From: CAWGXG01 sp963826505
GTDB taxonomy: Bacteria > Chloroflexota > Anaerolineae > Aggregatilineales > Aggregatilineaceae
Assembly (NCBI GenBank): GCA_963826505.1
Contig: CAWGXG010000005.1
Coordinates: 434,001-498,000 of the forward strand
Length of the DNA: 64,000 nt
Direction: 5' to 3'
A program made the position numbers and the translations under genes. Of this stretch, positions 47,187-56,238 are shown piece by piece. The notes beneath the pieces are model-generated. The model was not told the origin of the DNA, ran no database searches, and saw only the letters and a program-made list of their open reading frames with translations. Position 1 is the stretch's first letter; every line of letters begins with the position of its first letter.

Positions 47187-48506
47187 TCAGCCTAGGATCT
47201 TGGCCTCTGCCTTGGCGATGAGTTCCGCCGCGATTCCATGAATAGCGGTGATCTCGAACTCGGTGGCCGTGGCAACTTTGGCATCCACAAGCTGTTGGCA
47301 CTGCTCGCGCAGTTCATCGACCGTGCTGACCGGCATACCGTCTTGCGGCAGCAGCACCTTGAGCCAGCGCCGCCCATATTCTGCGTGGAACGTCTCGTCG
47401 GCCCAGTCGAACTCGTAGTCATGACGGCTGGCTTCATCATCGTAGCGGGCGAAGGTTTCGATCCGCTCGCGTCCCCGGTGGATGTACTTGGTTTCGAAAT
47501 GATGCAGCATCCCCAGCACAACCAGTGGGCCGCCTTCCAGCGCGGCGGTGTACAGATAATCACCCATGGGCAGTTCTTCCGGCGTGTAACCCCATTCCAG
47601 CAAGCGCTGGTAGCCCATCAGGCAGTGGCGGCTTTCGTCGTAGGTCCACCGCGCCACGTCTTTCACGAAGTCCCATTCAAGCGCATCGGCAAAACTGTAG
47701 AGCGTGATGGCCGCCGCCTCCGCCGCCCAGGCTTCGTTCAGGTGCCCGATGGCGCTGCGCAACTGCAGGTGGATTCCTTCGGCAGACGGAAAACCGGGAT
47801 CGACGATGTGCGGCCAGTAAAAGCGCTGATTCTTGAACCGAGCGTCCCGCCCTGGCCGGGATGGGAGTGTAAACGGCACGCGCAGGGGAGCTTCAAACGC
47901 CGTCACGAGTTCGCCGGTGGTCGCCTCCAACACATTCCCGCCCAGGGCCTCAAGCTGTGCCTGTAACCCGGCGGCCCACTGCTCCGCGGTCGTTTGTGCA
48001 TCGGGCGCGATCTCAAACATCAAGTCCAAAGCGCGTTCCAGGTCGGCGATTTGCGCGCTCAGATCGTCCATCGCGTGCCGCAATAGGAGCGCCGAGGGAC
48101 CGTCACTGATGCGATCGGACACGTCGTTGAAGCTCCGGTAAGCGTTCAGCAGCGCCGGTTTGAGGACCCGTGCCAACCCCATCACAAACGCCTCTACTGA
48201 GGGCGCATGGCGTCCTTCGTCGTACAGGCGAATGATCGCCGAATGCAAATCAGGATTGACGTCACGCCGCGGATAGCGCAGCTCGAAGATGCGTTCGCGT
48301 ACGTCGTGGGCGGCGAGACTGTCTTCCCACAGCAATCGCCCCAACAGCGCCTTGTCTTCCAGGCGAGGGACGCGCGTGATCCAGCCCGCCTGACTGAGAA
48401 TTAACGATCGCTCCAGGAAAAACAGGCGAGTGAGAATTTCAGCGGTATCGCGCCACATGAGCTGCAACCGACTGCTGTCGCTGGTGAGTATAGGTGCGTG
48501 TGTCAT
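47187..48506 (-). CDS. Ferritin-like (DUF455-like) protein, paralogue B
   Basis: The 439-residue protein matches the one at 33568 along its whole length (same ...CERPLI/LERSLI start, YDESRH.LMGYQRL, MLH.FETK, EFDWADET.HA.YG). The two diiron-type motifs are DESRH and DETFH, with an upstream Glu in AAEAAAITLYSFAD. As in cassette A it directly follows a sugar-type regulator gene (18 bases) and precedes an ABC importer, but here a terminator separates it from the importer. AAGGGGA precedes the ATG. Function is unknown; the repeated context argues for a role in sugar use or in sensing oxygen or iron during it. Confidence 0.65.
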   Translation of the reverse strand: MTHAPILTSDSSRLQLMWRDTAEILTRLFFLERSLILSQAGWITRVPRLEDKALLGRLLWEDSLAAHDVRERIFELRYPRRDVNPDLHSAIIRLYDEGRHAPSVEAFVMGLARVLKPALLNAYRSFNDVSDRISDGPSALLLRHAMDDLSAQIADLERALDLMFEIAPDAQTTAEQWAAGLQAQLEALGGNVLEATTGELVTAFEAPLRVPFTLPSRPGRDARFKNQRFYWPHIVDPGFPSAEGIHLQLRSAIGHLNEAWAAEAAAITLYSFADALEWDFVKDVARWTYDESRHCLMGYQRLLEWGYTPEELPMGDYLYTAALEGGPLVVLGMLHHFETKYIHRGRERIETFARYDDEASRHDYEFDWADETFHAEYGRRWLKVLLPQDGMPVSTVDELREQCQQLVDAKVATATEFEITAIHGIAAELIAKAEAKILG

Positions 48507-48524
48507 GCTGTCCCCTTTTTGGAG

Positions 48525-49301
48525 TCACTCGCGATGGGTAACGACGGCCTGGATTCCCTGCCGGTTGAAACAGGTCGCGAATTCGTCAGGTATGTTGTCG
48601 GCAATGAAGCAGTTCACGCGCTCAAGCGGAATGGTGGTCGAAAACGCTTCCTTGCCGAATTTTGTGGCGTCAATCAGCGCATAGACGCGTTGGGAAGCGC
48701 GAGCCATCGCCCGTTTGATCTGAACCTCGCGCGCGTCGGCGTCGGTCAGACCGCGCTGAAGCGATACGCCTGCCGCGCCGAAGAACCCCTTGTTGATGCG
48801 CAAGCCTGAGATGAAGTCTTCGGCCAGTGGGCCGATCACGCTCCACGTATCGCCGCGCACTGCGCCACCCAAAATAATGACTTCCACGTTTCCGGTCGGG
48901 CTGAGCAGCAGGGGGATCTGGTAGTTATTGGTGACGACCGTCAGATTCTGCCTCTCCGTCAGCAGCCGAGACAATTGGAGGGCCGTTGTGCTGCTGTCCA
49001 ACAGAATGGTGTCGCCGTCTTCGATGAATGACAACGCTGCCTGAGCAATCTGCTGCTTAGCCGTTAAATTCAGCGTCTCGCGTACCGACATGGGCAGTTC
49101 TTTTTCGAGACGCGGGCCACTCCGCGCGCCGCCGTGAATGCGCGCCAGCCAACCTTCGTGCTCCAGTTTTCGGAGATCCTGCCGAATCGTGACTTCAGAC
49201 ACGTGATAAAGATCGCTGAGTGAGCGTGTGCTGACGCGACGATTTGTCCTGACTTGGTCGATAATGCGGTTGCGCCTCTCAAAGGCGGCGAGATCGTTCA
49301 T
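48525..49301 (-). CDS. DeoR/GlpR-family transcriptional regulator
   Basis: The 258-residue repressor has the DeoR winged helix at 4-60 (RVSTRSLSDLYHVSEVTIRQDLRKLE) and the DeoRC effector domain (AKQQIAQAALSFIEDGDTILLDSSTTALQL, GFFGAAGVSLQRGLTDAD) that binds sugar phosphates. It is of normal length, unlike the fusion at 45311. It is co-transcribed with the ferritin-like gene and divergent from the UroD-like gene at 49525, so it may control both through the shared 223-base region. Confidence 0.9.
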   Translation of the reverse strand: MNDLAAFERRNRIIDQVRTNRRVSTRSLSDLYHVSEVTIRQDLRKLEHEGWLARIHGGARSGPRLEKELPMSVRETLNLTAKQQIAQAALSFIEDGDTILLDSSTTALQLSRLLTERQNLTVVTNNYQIPLLLSPTGNVEVIILGGAVRGDTWSVIGPLAEDFISGLRINKGFFGAAGVSLQRGLTDADAREVQIKRAMARASQRVYALIDATKFGKEAFSTTIPLERVNCFIADNIPDEFATCFNRQGIQAVVTHRE

Positions 49302-49380
49302 AGTCCCTCACCTCTAACGAAACATCCAGGAAACCTGGTCTCATTATCTTGACGGATATTTTACTTATTATAGCACCTTG

Positions 49381-49408
49381 TTGACAAAACAAAAGATAAT
49401 TATAAAAT
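49381..49408 (+). promoter_or_regulatory. Promoter in the DeoR/UroD divergent region
   Basis: TTGACA at 49381-49386 and TAAAAT at 49403-49408 are 16 bases apart in an AT-rich stretch. On the opposite strand a TATAAT at about 49367-49372 may serve the DeoR gene, although its -35 element is weak. Confidence 0.5.
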
Positions 49409-49524
49409 GAAGCGAAATGGTTACGAAACATCTTGCGTCTCATGCGTGCGCGGATCAGTCTCCGCATTGGATTCATCGGTCCGAGCGAAAACTCGCCCGC
49501 GACCTGAACATAAGGACATCTGTT

Positions 49525-50646
49525 ATGGAAGAACCCGAAACCCTTAATCGCCCAGCCCAACATGCCTCGCTGCGGACTACAGTCAGACCGGAAATGACAT
49601 CGCTTGAGCGGGTTATGGCGGTTCTGAACCACAAGATCCCCGACCGGGTGCCGCATTTCGAATGGGTCCATAACCAGGAACTCATCAAGCGCCTCACCCG
49701 CGGCGGCAGTTATTTCGATCTGATAGACTTGCTGGACATTGACGGCGTGATGACTAAGCCCGTTTACCGCCAGGATCAGATCGGAGAGAACTTGTGGATC
49801 GATGAGTGGCAGTCTGTACGCCAGATTGGCCACGACAACTACGCGCTCGTGGTCGATGACCGCGCGCCGATCCGAACCTTCGATGACCTGGAACGCTGGA
49901 CTCCCCCTGATCCGGACGAAGACTCCCACTACCAACGGATTCAGGAGACGGTCGATCGCTTTGGCGGCAAGCGGGCTATAATCCTTCAAATGCGGGATGT
50001 GTGGTCCGGTCCGCGCGACTATATGGGCTACGCTCACCTGTTTGTCAGCCTCATCGATCAGCCAGAACTGGTCGAAGCCGTGGTCGCCAAATGTGTCGAT
50101 CACTACATTCGCGTGATCCAGCGCGCGGCGGAAATTGGCGTGAACGTCGTGTTCACCGGAGATGACATTGCCGACACGCGGGGGCCCATGTTCAGGTTAT
50201 CGCTGTGGGAGAGCATATTCTTGCCGCATTATCAGCGTCTGGTGGGCGCTATTCACGATGCAGGGCTGTATCACTGGAAACACAGCGACGGCAACCTATA
50301 TCCGTTTTTGCCCAGCATCGTTGAGGCTGGCTCAAATGGCATCGATCCTATCGACCCGATGGGTGGCATGGAATTGAGCGTCGTCAAAGCCAGATACGGC
50401 GATCGGGTTGCGATTAAGGGCAACGTGGATCAGGTCGAGCTGCTGACAAACGGTCCCGCCGAAAGCGTCGTCGAAGCAGTCAAAACGTGTATTCGTGATG
50501 CCGGTGCAGGCGGCGGTTACGTGTGCTCATCGAGCAATTCCATCCATTCAGGGGTCGACCCGGAGTTGTATCTGGCCATGGTCGAAGCCATTCACCACTA
50601 CGGGCGTTATCCGCTGGATATGGACCTGCTGGCGCCCTCATCCTGA
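49525..50646 (+). CDS. UroD-family protein (methyltransferase-like)
   Basis: The start at 49525 is chosen for its AAGGACA site; the frame is open to 49417. The 373-residue protein has the UroD/MtaA fold with MTSLERVMAVLNHKIPDRVPHFEW, FTGDDIADTRGPM, the active-site HSDGNLYPFLPSIVEAGSNG and the C-terminal GGYVCSSSNSIHSGVDPELY. The Cys ligands of true MtaA/MtbA zinc methyltransferases are not evident. It is divergent from the DeoR/ferritin-like unit of cassette B. The substrate is unknown. Confidence 0.82.
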   Translation: MEEPETLNRPAQHASLRTTVRPEMTSLERVMAVLNHKIPDRVPHFEWVHNQELIKRLTRGGSYFDLIDLLDIDGVMTKPVYRQDQIGENLWIDEWQSVRQIGHDNYALVVDDRAPIRTFDDLERWTPPDPDEDSHYQRIQETVDRFGGKRAIILQMRDVWSGPRDYMGYAHLFVSLIDQPELVEAVVAKCVDHYIRVIQRAAEIGVNVVFTGDDIADTRGPMFRLSLWESIFLPHYQRLVGAIHDAGLYHWKHSDGNLYPFLPSIVEAGSNGIDPIDPMGGMELSVVKARYGDRVAIKGNVDQVELLTNGPAESVVEAVKTCIRDAGAGGGYVCSSSNSIHSGVDPELYLAMVEAIHHYGRYPLDMDLLAPSS

Positions 50647-50787
50647 GACGCACTGCGCGCAAATAGACCCAGTTTCGCGCGTGGTTTGTTCAATTATCGC
50701 ATGTCGTCGATGTTGTTATCCCGGATATCTTTCCATTTTGACAACATGATTGCCAGATTCCGTAATTTGGTACCCACGCACAGACAA

Positions 50788-50815
50788 ACCGGCCCCGGAA
50801 AGTTCCGAGACCGGT
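50788..50815 (-). terminator. Terminator of the membrane protein gene at 50833
   Basis: In minus-strand RNA the arms ACCGGUCUCGGAA and UUCCGGGGCCGGU form a 13-bp stem with two G-U pairs, followed by UUUGUCUG. On the plus strand the two positions are mismatched, so it is mainly a minus-strand terminator. Confidence 0.6.
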
Positions 50816-50832
50816 GAGGGACTGCGAAATCG

Positions 50833-51336
50833 CTACGCGGATAGCCGTCGTGGAACCGACTGGACAACCGCCATCCACCCAAAACCGAACGCACCGGTGA
50901 TGAGCCCCGTGAGAGTAGCCTCAAACCAGTTTTGCCCTGGGACAAGCCCTGCATCGCTGCCGATGACGTGAACGGCAAAAGTCCACACCATGTAGGCCAG
51001 CCAGCCGTTCACAAGTCCGGTGACCAGACAGGACCTGTCGTGGCAGCGTTTGAGGCTCGCGTACGTCATGCCATTGAGCGCGCCCACCATGCCCCCCGCC
51101 GTCATAGCCAGATTACGGACAGGCAGGGCGAGCGCCTCATCGATAATAGCGGCCAGCACACCTGAGATTACGGCAATGGCCAGGGTTTGTAAGACCAATG
51201 TTCGGTCAAGGTTGAACTGACTGAACCAGTCCTCAGAATAGCGTCTGGGCGAAATGTCGGACGCGCCAACGGGTGTGACATCGCCATGCCCTTGAAGAGG
51301 GGCATCGTGGCGGACGAGGTTTGATTGCTCGCTCAT
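50833..51336 (-). CDS. Small membrane protein of unknown function
   Basis: From the ATG at 51336 (AGGAGAATG just upstream; an ATG at 51363 is in frame) the product has about 167 residues. A hydrophilic N-terminal tail of ~45 residues is followed by three or four membrane segments (LQTLAIAVISGVLAAIID, LAMTAGGMVGALNGMTYA, LVNGWLAYMVWTFAVHVI, LTGLITGAFGFGWMAVV). No family is recognised. It is a single gene with its own terminator. Confidence 0.6.
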   Translation of the reverse strand: MSEQSNLVRHDAPLQGHGDVTPVGASDISPRRYSEDWFSQFNLDRTLVLQTLAIAVISGVLAAIIDEALALPVRNLAMTAGGMVGALNGMTYASLKRCHDRSCLVTGLVNGWLAYMVWTFAVHVIGSDAGLVPGQNWFEATLTGLITGAFGFGWMAVVQSVPRRLSA

Positions 51337-52060
51337 GGATTCATTCTCCTGAAGATCACTCAAGAACGGGGTATCCGTGGCGGCGACGTAAGCTTCGTAC
51401 CCGTATATTCGACTGCACGTTATACGGCGGTCAAGAGCGCGTTGGCCACTTGGTTCACCAGAACGCCGCTATTCCAGGCTCACCCGGCACAAGAATTAGC
51501 GGTCCACACCACGATGGTTTGCGGTTGTCCGGCCCGGGCCGCGGCAGCAAAATCTATGGTATAATGTTTTTGATTATTATCATATGCCATACTCGATTCA
51601 AGATTTCGCCACACTCAACCGGAAGAAGAACCGCGTCTCTGCCATGATGTAGATAATGACAACATCGGCAGGGCGATATAGTGGAACAACTTCTCACCAC
51701 ATAACTAACCATTCCCCCAACCCGACCAGGACTCGTCCCTCGGCAGCGGTTGGCAAAACAGCCAGGCCACGATTCCAGCCGAAAGCTTGACGTCAAGTGC
51801 CGAAAACGCCAGTGATGGACCGGCCGATACGCCGCTGACGGCCACCTTTGGCAAGGACCGCTGCAACATCTGGCGGGCACCGATCGTATTGGTTATTGGG
51901 AACACCATCGACCACCACCCTAGATTCGCAGCGTTCACCGTAGTAACTGCGCTCAAGCTCATTGCCGCTCTGCATCGAAACCACGCGCTCACGTTGCCGC
52001 AAGCCGAACGTTTTCCCTTCTGCGTACCCTGATTAGGGACATCAAAAGGAAAGGCAAGCC
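51337..52060. other. Gene-free stretch of about 720 bases
   Basis: No supportable gene is seen. Open frames on both strands around 51705-52085 lack ribosome binding sites and protein-like composition. A TATAAT at 51560-51565 sits in an AT-rich patch but has no matching -35 element. Confidence 0.4.
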
Positions 52061-52771
52061 ATGGAGTCAAGCAAGAAAACCGCACGATTGGTTGGCGTAT
52101 TCTACATCGTGGCGACGGTGGCCGGCATCATCGGCATCTCACTCACCCAATCTACGCTCGATGCCTCGGATTATCTTGTCAAAGTGTCCGCCAACGACAA
52201 CCAGATTCGAATGGGCGCGCTCTTTGAATTAATCATGGCGGTGGCCGTGGTGGGCGTTGCTGTGACGGTGTATCCCGTCCTGAAAAAGCACAACGCCAGC
52301 CTGGCGATCAGCTATGTCGGTGCGCGGCTCGTCGAAGGCGTGATCTTCATCATCGGCGTGCTCAGCATGCTCACATTGTTAACCTTGAGCCAGGAATATG
52401 TCGACGCAGGCATGCCGGATGCTTCGTATTTTCACACGGTGGGCGAGTTGTTGCTGGGGCTGCGCGAATGGGGCGGACACGTGGCTTTGGATGTCGCTGT
52501 CTTCCCGCTCGGGGCGCTAATCTTCTACGCGGTCTTGTATCGCACCAGGCTTGTTCCGCGGTGGCTGTCGGGGGTTGGGATCGTTGGGGCGGGCCTGTAT
52601 TGGGTGGCCAGCCTGTTCGTTCTATTTGAGCTTGTCGATCCGTTATCGACACCCCATATCGCGCTGCAAGCCCCACTCGGCTTACAGGAAATGATCCTGG
52701 CGCTGTGGCTGATCATCAAAGGTTTCAACGCCTCCGCCATTGCCGCCCAACCCGATCGCATCAACGCCTGA
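52061..52771 (+). CDS. DUF4386-family membrane protein
   Basis: The 236-residue protein has six to seven membrane segments and the DUF4386 pattern: KKTARLVGVFYIVATVAGII at the start, RMGALFELIMAVAVVGVAVTVYPVLKKH, YVGARLVEGVIFIIGVLSML and RTRLVPRWLSGVGIVGAGLYW. The family is of unknown function. AAGGAAAGG precedes the ATG. It starts a plus-strand run with the 2TM and ferredoxin/oxidoreductase genes, but gaps of about 70 bases make co-transcription only likely. Confidence 0.85.
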   Translation: MESSKKTARLVGVFYIVATVAGIIGISLTQSTLDASDYLVKVSANDNQIRMGALFELIMAVAVVGVAVTVYPVLKKHNASLAISYVGARLVEGVIFIIGVLSMLTLLTLSQEYVDAGMPDASYFHTVGELLLGLREWGGHVALDVAVFPLGALIFYAVLYRTRLVPRWLSGVGIVGAGLYWVASLFVLFELVDPLSTPHIALQAPLGLQEMILALWLIIKGFNASAIAAQPDRINA

Positions 52772-52839
52772 ACGAAGGCATTCACAACCCATCACCCAGA
52801 TAACCTCAAACCACACGGCATAATCTGGAGGCAATTCGC

Positions 52840-53037
52840 ATGAATAACAGTGAACAAACTCAACATTCAAGGCTCCGGACTCGGAAGGTCCGCGACTTCT
52901 TCTACCACCTGATCGTGTACGTGTTCATCATGGCGATGCTGTTTTCCGTGAGCGGCACGGGCGGAGCGTTGATCTGGATGTCCCTCATTTGGGGCTTTGC
53001 CGTCGCGCTGCACGCCGTGTATGCGTTCCTGGGATAG
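52840..53037 (+). CDS. 2TM-domain small membrane protein
   Basis: The 65-residue protein has a basic N-terminus (RLRTRKVRDFFYHLIVYV) and two membrane segments, matching the 2TM domain often found alone or on histidine kinases. TGGAGG lies 12 bases before the ATG. Its stop is 38 bases before the ferredoxin gene. Confidence 0.7.
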   Translation: MNNSEQTQHSRLRTRKVRDFFYHLIVYVFIMAMLFSVSGTGGALIWMSLIWGFAVALHAVYAFLG

Positions 53038-53075
53038 AACCAGCCGGACACACCAGCCAACCGAAAGGCAACCTG

Positions 53076-53768
53076 ATGAGTGTACAGAACGGACAAGACG
53101 GCGCTATCACCCGTCGAGAATTCATGAAGATCAGCGGGGCGGTCCTGCTCGTCGCCGGAATGGGCGCGCCACGCACGTTGCGCGCAGCCGGGATTCCGCC
53201 CGCCGATGGCTACCTCCTGGTAGACGTGGAGAAATGTCAGGGCTGCGTCAGTTGTATGCTGGCCTGCTCCCTGATTCATGAGGGAGTGGAAAGCTTGTCG
53301 CTCTCCCGCATTCAGATCATGCAGAATTCGTTCGCGGGCTTTCCCAACGACGTCACGATCGCGCAGTGCCGCCAATGTGTGGACCCGGCCTGCGTGAAGA
53401 TCTGCCCGACCGGTGCGCTGGCAGCGGACGCCGAGTATGGGCATGTACGCATGGTGAACCAGGACAAATGCATTGGTTGTGGCCTGTGTCAAAAGGCGTG
53501 CCCCTTCACGCCCAGCCGAGCATTTCTGGCCGCCGAAGAAACTTATGACGGCGCGCTCAAGAGCCGCAAGTGCGATCTGTGTGCCGATACGCCCTATCAT
53601 TGGGATCCGGCGGGCGGCGGGCCGGATGGAAAACAAGCCTGTGTATCTGTGTGTCCGGTAGGTGCTATCATGTTCACCCAAGAGATACCCGAACAAGATA
53701 GCGACGGCGGCTACAACGTCAATCTGCGCGGTGAAAGCTGGGCAGTCCTGGGTTACCCCACCAGTTGA
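53076..53768 (+). CDS. Tat-type 4Fe-4S ferredoxin (YdhY-like electron-transfer subunit)
   Basis: The 230-residue protein begins with a twin-arginine-like signal (TRREFMKISGAVLLVAG). It contains up to four 4Fe-4S cluster motifs: CQGCVSCMLAC, CRQCVDPACVKICP, CIGCGLCQKACP and a CDLC...CVSVCP pair. It resembles the DMSO-reductase B/YdhY electron-transfer family. Directly upstream (25 bases) of an aldehyde-oxidoreductase-family enzyme, it should pass electrons to or from that enzyme. The Tat signal would place it outside the membrane, whereas the partner has none; co-export or a non-cleaved anchor is possible. ATG 53076 is preferred to the upstream open frame. Confidence 0.85.
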   Translation: MSVQNGQDGAITRREFMKISGAVLLVAGMGAPRTLRAAGIPPADGYLLVDVEKCQGCVSCMLACSLIHEGVESLSLSRIQIMQNSFAGFPNDVTIAQCRQCVDPACVKICPTGALAADAEYGHVRMVNQDKCIGCGLCQKACPFTPSRAFLAAEETYDGALKSRKCDLCADTPYHWDPAGGGPDGKQACVSVCPVGAIMFTQEIPEQDSDGGYNVNLRGESWAVLGYPTS

Positions 53769-53793
53769 GCAAGTGAAAGGGAAGGCAGCGCAG

Positions 53794-55881
53794 ATGAAAG
53801 GTTACGCAGGCAAGATACTCCGGCTGGATCTCACCACCCGCACGCTCAGTATCATACCGACCGCCGACTACGCGCAGTGGGGCGGCGGGCACGGCATGGG
53901 CTCGGCAATTTTCTTCGATCTCGTGAAGGACAAAACCATCGACGGTTTTGATCCCGCCAATGTCGTGACGATCATGACCTCGCCTTTGTGCGGAACCCTG
54001 GTAGCGGCTGCCGGAGGCAGAACTGAGGTTCAGGGCATCGGCGTGCAGTCCTACCCGATCGGCTGGTTCACGCGCAGCAATTTCGGCGGCAGATTTTCAC
54101 CCATGCTCAAATATGCGGGCTGGGATGGAATCGTGATCGAGGGCAGGTCCGACACACCGGTCTGGATCGACATCCGGGACGGCGATGTGCAGATTCGGGA
54201 CTGTGCCGCGCTCGACCTGTGGGGAACCGATACCTGGGAATGCCAGCAGCGCATCTGGGCGCACGTCGCCGGAGATCAGAGCTATGGCGACTGGCTGCAA
54301 CTCAACGGTCAGGACGGTGGCCTCACCACCCAGCGCCCGGCCGTGCTCGCCACTGGGCCGGCCGGTGAGCACCTGAGCCGCATGGCCTGCCTCATCCACG
54401 ACGCCAGCAATGCCGCCGGACAGGGCGGTTTCGGGGCGATCTTCGGCTCCAAGAATCTGAAGGCGATCAGCGTGATCGGTACCGGGTACGTGGACATCGA
54501 CGATCCGCAAGCTCTCCTGGCAACCCGCCTGTGGCACAAGGAGAACTACGCCTTTGATCTCGCGGATTTGAAGACAACGGCCAGCGCTTATCAGTTTCAG
54601 GACCCGCCGGTCCCGATGGCGCTGTGGGCCCAGGGCCGTCCACCCATCGGCCAGCGCCCGCAGGCGTGTATGGGCTGTCATTCTGGCTGCCGGGGCCGCT
54701 ACAAAGACGCCAAAGGCAACGAAGCCTCGTGTTTCACATCGGCGTTCTATCCCGATGCCAACACGCGTGATGTCCAACGCTCAGCCAGCGATCTGATCAA
54801 CCGCTACGGACTGAACGCACCGGAGCTGATCTGGGGCCTGAAGTATATTAACGTGCTGCGCGAGCAAGGGTTGTTAGGCACCGGCGACATCCCGCCCTGC
54901 CCGCTGGATTTCAACACGTATGGCAGCGAAGAATTCGTCGAGCAGTTTGTGAAGATGGTCGCGTACGGCGACGACGGTCAGGGCCACCCCAGCCAATTCG
55001 GCCAGAACATCTCGCAAGGCTTTGTCCGCGCCGCCGAACAATGGGGCCGTCTGGAAGAAGACCTGAACAGCGGCATTCTGGCGTTTCCTTATTGGGGTCT
55101 GCCCGTCCACAAGGAGCCGCGCGCCCAGGTGTATTGGGGCTATGGCACACTGTTGGGCGACCGCGACATCAACGAGCATGGCTTTGACTGGCTCAAAATG
55201 ATGATTTACGTGGTGCCGCCTGAAGCGCTGGAAGCCACCGCTGAGGGCATCGTAAAAGTCATGACCGATCGCATGGTCCCCTTTCAAGGCGACATGGAAA
55301 TGCTCGATTTCAGCGAGGGCAACATCTACTCCGAGCACATGGCCAAGCTGGTCTCCTGGCAGCGCTATTACACTCGCTTCTGGAAACAGTCCATGCTGTT
55401 CTGCAACAACCGCTGGCCCGATTTTCTGAACGTGAACAGCCCGGATCAACTGGGAGCGACCGGGATCGCGGAACCACGCTATGTCAAAGCCGTGACCGGC
55501 AAGGACATCTCGTTTGAAGATGGCATCGCGATTGGCCGCAAAATCTGGAATCTGGACCAAGCCATCTGGACGTTGCAGGGTCGCGAGCGGGACATGGTTC
55601 ATTTCGTAGACAACATCTACGAGCAACTCCCGCGCTTTTCAGTGGATGCCGGTCTGCCTGATGTACACATGCCGGGCAAAGAAGGCGGCACCTGGGGCTT
55701 CTACGGGTATTCCAACAGGACCCTGGACAGGGACAAATTCGACGAGTTCAAAACGCGCTTCTACGCGCTGCAAGGCTGGGATACGGCCACCGGGTATCCG
55801 ACTCGATCCGCCTTGGAATCGCTGGACTTGGGCTACGTGGCCGATGAGCTTGAGCAGAACGGAAAACTCGGCGGCACATAA
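53794..55881 (+). CDS. Aldehyde:ferredoxin oxidoreductase-family enzyme (YdhV-like)
   Basis: The 695-residue protein has the AOR N-terminal domain (GYAGKILRLDLTT, GIGVQSYPIGWFTRSNFGG, GWDGIVIEGRSDTPVW, GFGAIFGSKNLKAISV) and binds a tungsten or molybdenum bis-pterin cofactor plus one 4Fe-4S cluster. Candidate cluster ligands are C292-x2-C295-x3-C299 (ACMGCHSGCRG) and a late Cys in MLFCNNRWP. The C-terminus (GWDTATGYPTRSALESL) resembles E. coli YdhV, which also has a YdhY-like partner gene. The substrate could be an aldehyde, but YdhV-type enzymes have none assigned. ATG 53794 follows GAAAGGGAAGG. Confidence 0.88.
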   Translation: MKGYAGKILRLDLTTRTLSIIPTADYAQWGGGHGMGSAIFFDLVKDKTIDGFDPANVVTIMTSPLCGTLVAAAGGRTEVQGIGVQSYPIGWFTRSNFGGRFSPMLKYAGWDGIVIEGRSDTPVWIDIRDGDVQIRDCAALDLWGTDTWECQQRIWAHVAGDQSYGDWLQLNGQDGGLTTQRPAVLATGPAGEHLSRMACLIHDASNAAGQGGFGAIFGSKNLKAISVIGTGYVDIDDPQALLATRLWHKENYAFDLADLKTTASAYQFQDPPVPMALWAQGRPPIGQRPQACMGCHSGCRGRYKDAKGNEASCFTSAFYPDANTRDVQRSASDLINRYGLNAPELIWGLKYINVLREQGLLGTGDIPPCPLDFNTYGSEEFVEQFVKMVAYGDDGQGHPSQFGQNISQGFVRAAEQWGRLEEDLNSGILAFPYWGLPVHKEPRAQVYWGYGTLLGDRDINEHGFDWLKMMIYVVPPEALEATAEGIVKVMTDRMVPFQGDMEMLDFSEGNIYSEHMAKLVSWQRYYTRFWKQSMLFCNNRWPDFLNVNSPDQLGATGIAEPRYVKAVTGKDISFEDGIAIGRKIWNLDQAIWTLQGRERDMVHFVDNIYEQLPRFSVDAGLPDVHMPGKEGGTWGFYGYSNRTLDRDKFDEFKTRFYALQGWDTATGYPTRSALESLDLGYVADELEQNGKLGGT

Positions 55882-56238
55882 GTGCCGCCACTGTATCCCT
55901 CACATAATATAGCCGCTTGAAAACCTCGAAGACACAGACTTTTCCCGCTGTTTTCGACATTCCCACACCACGCAAAGATATACCTCTCCACAATGGATTG
56001 GGCTGGATTTATTGTTATATGTAAAATCATCTTATGTACCTGCTATTAGACCAGTATCTACGATTGACCAGGTTCCCGTACGGAGCAGGCTCAGGAACGA
56101 TTGTGGCACGTCGTCCCGCTTCACCAACCATGCATTTGCTTTCATCTCATCCGGGTCACGTATTCAATCAATTATCCCATTAGGAGCCACGATATGAACC
56201 TTACGACGCCAAATTGAGGGGGGACTGAGCGCCGCCGC
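55882..56238. other. Gene-free stretch of 357 bases
   Basis: No gene or clear terminator is seen after the oxidoreductase. The middle part is AT-rich (around 56005-56045) and could hold a promoter for the gene at 56239, but no good hexamer pair is found. Confidence 0.35.

Noticed and set aside
49279..50103. 274-codon minus-strand frame opposite the UroD-like gene
   Set aside because: The plus strand has clear UroD motifs and a ribosome binding site, whereas this frame has neither.
51705..52085. 126-codon minus-strand frame in the 51.3-52.1 kb gap
   Set aside because: It overlaps the start of the DUF4386 gene, has no ribosome binding site, and shows no protein-like hydrophobic or domain pattern.
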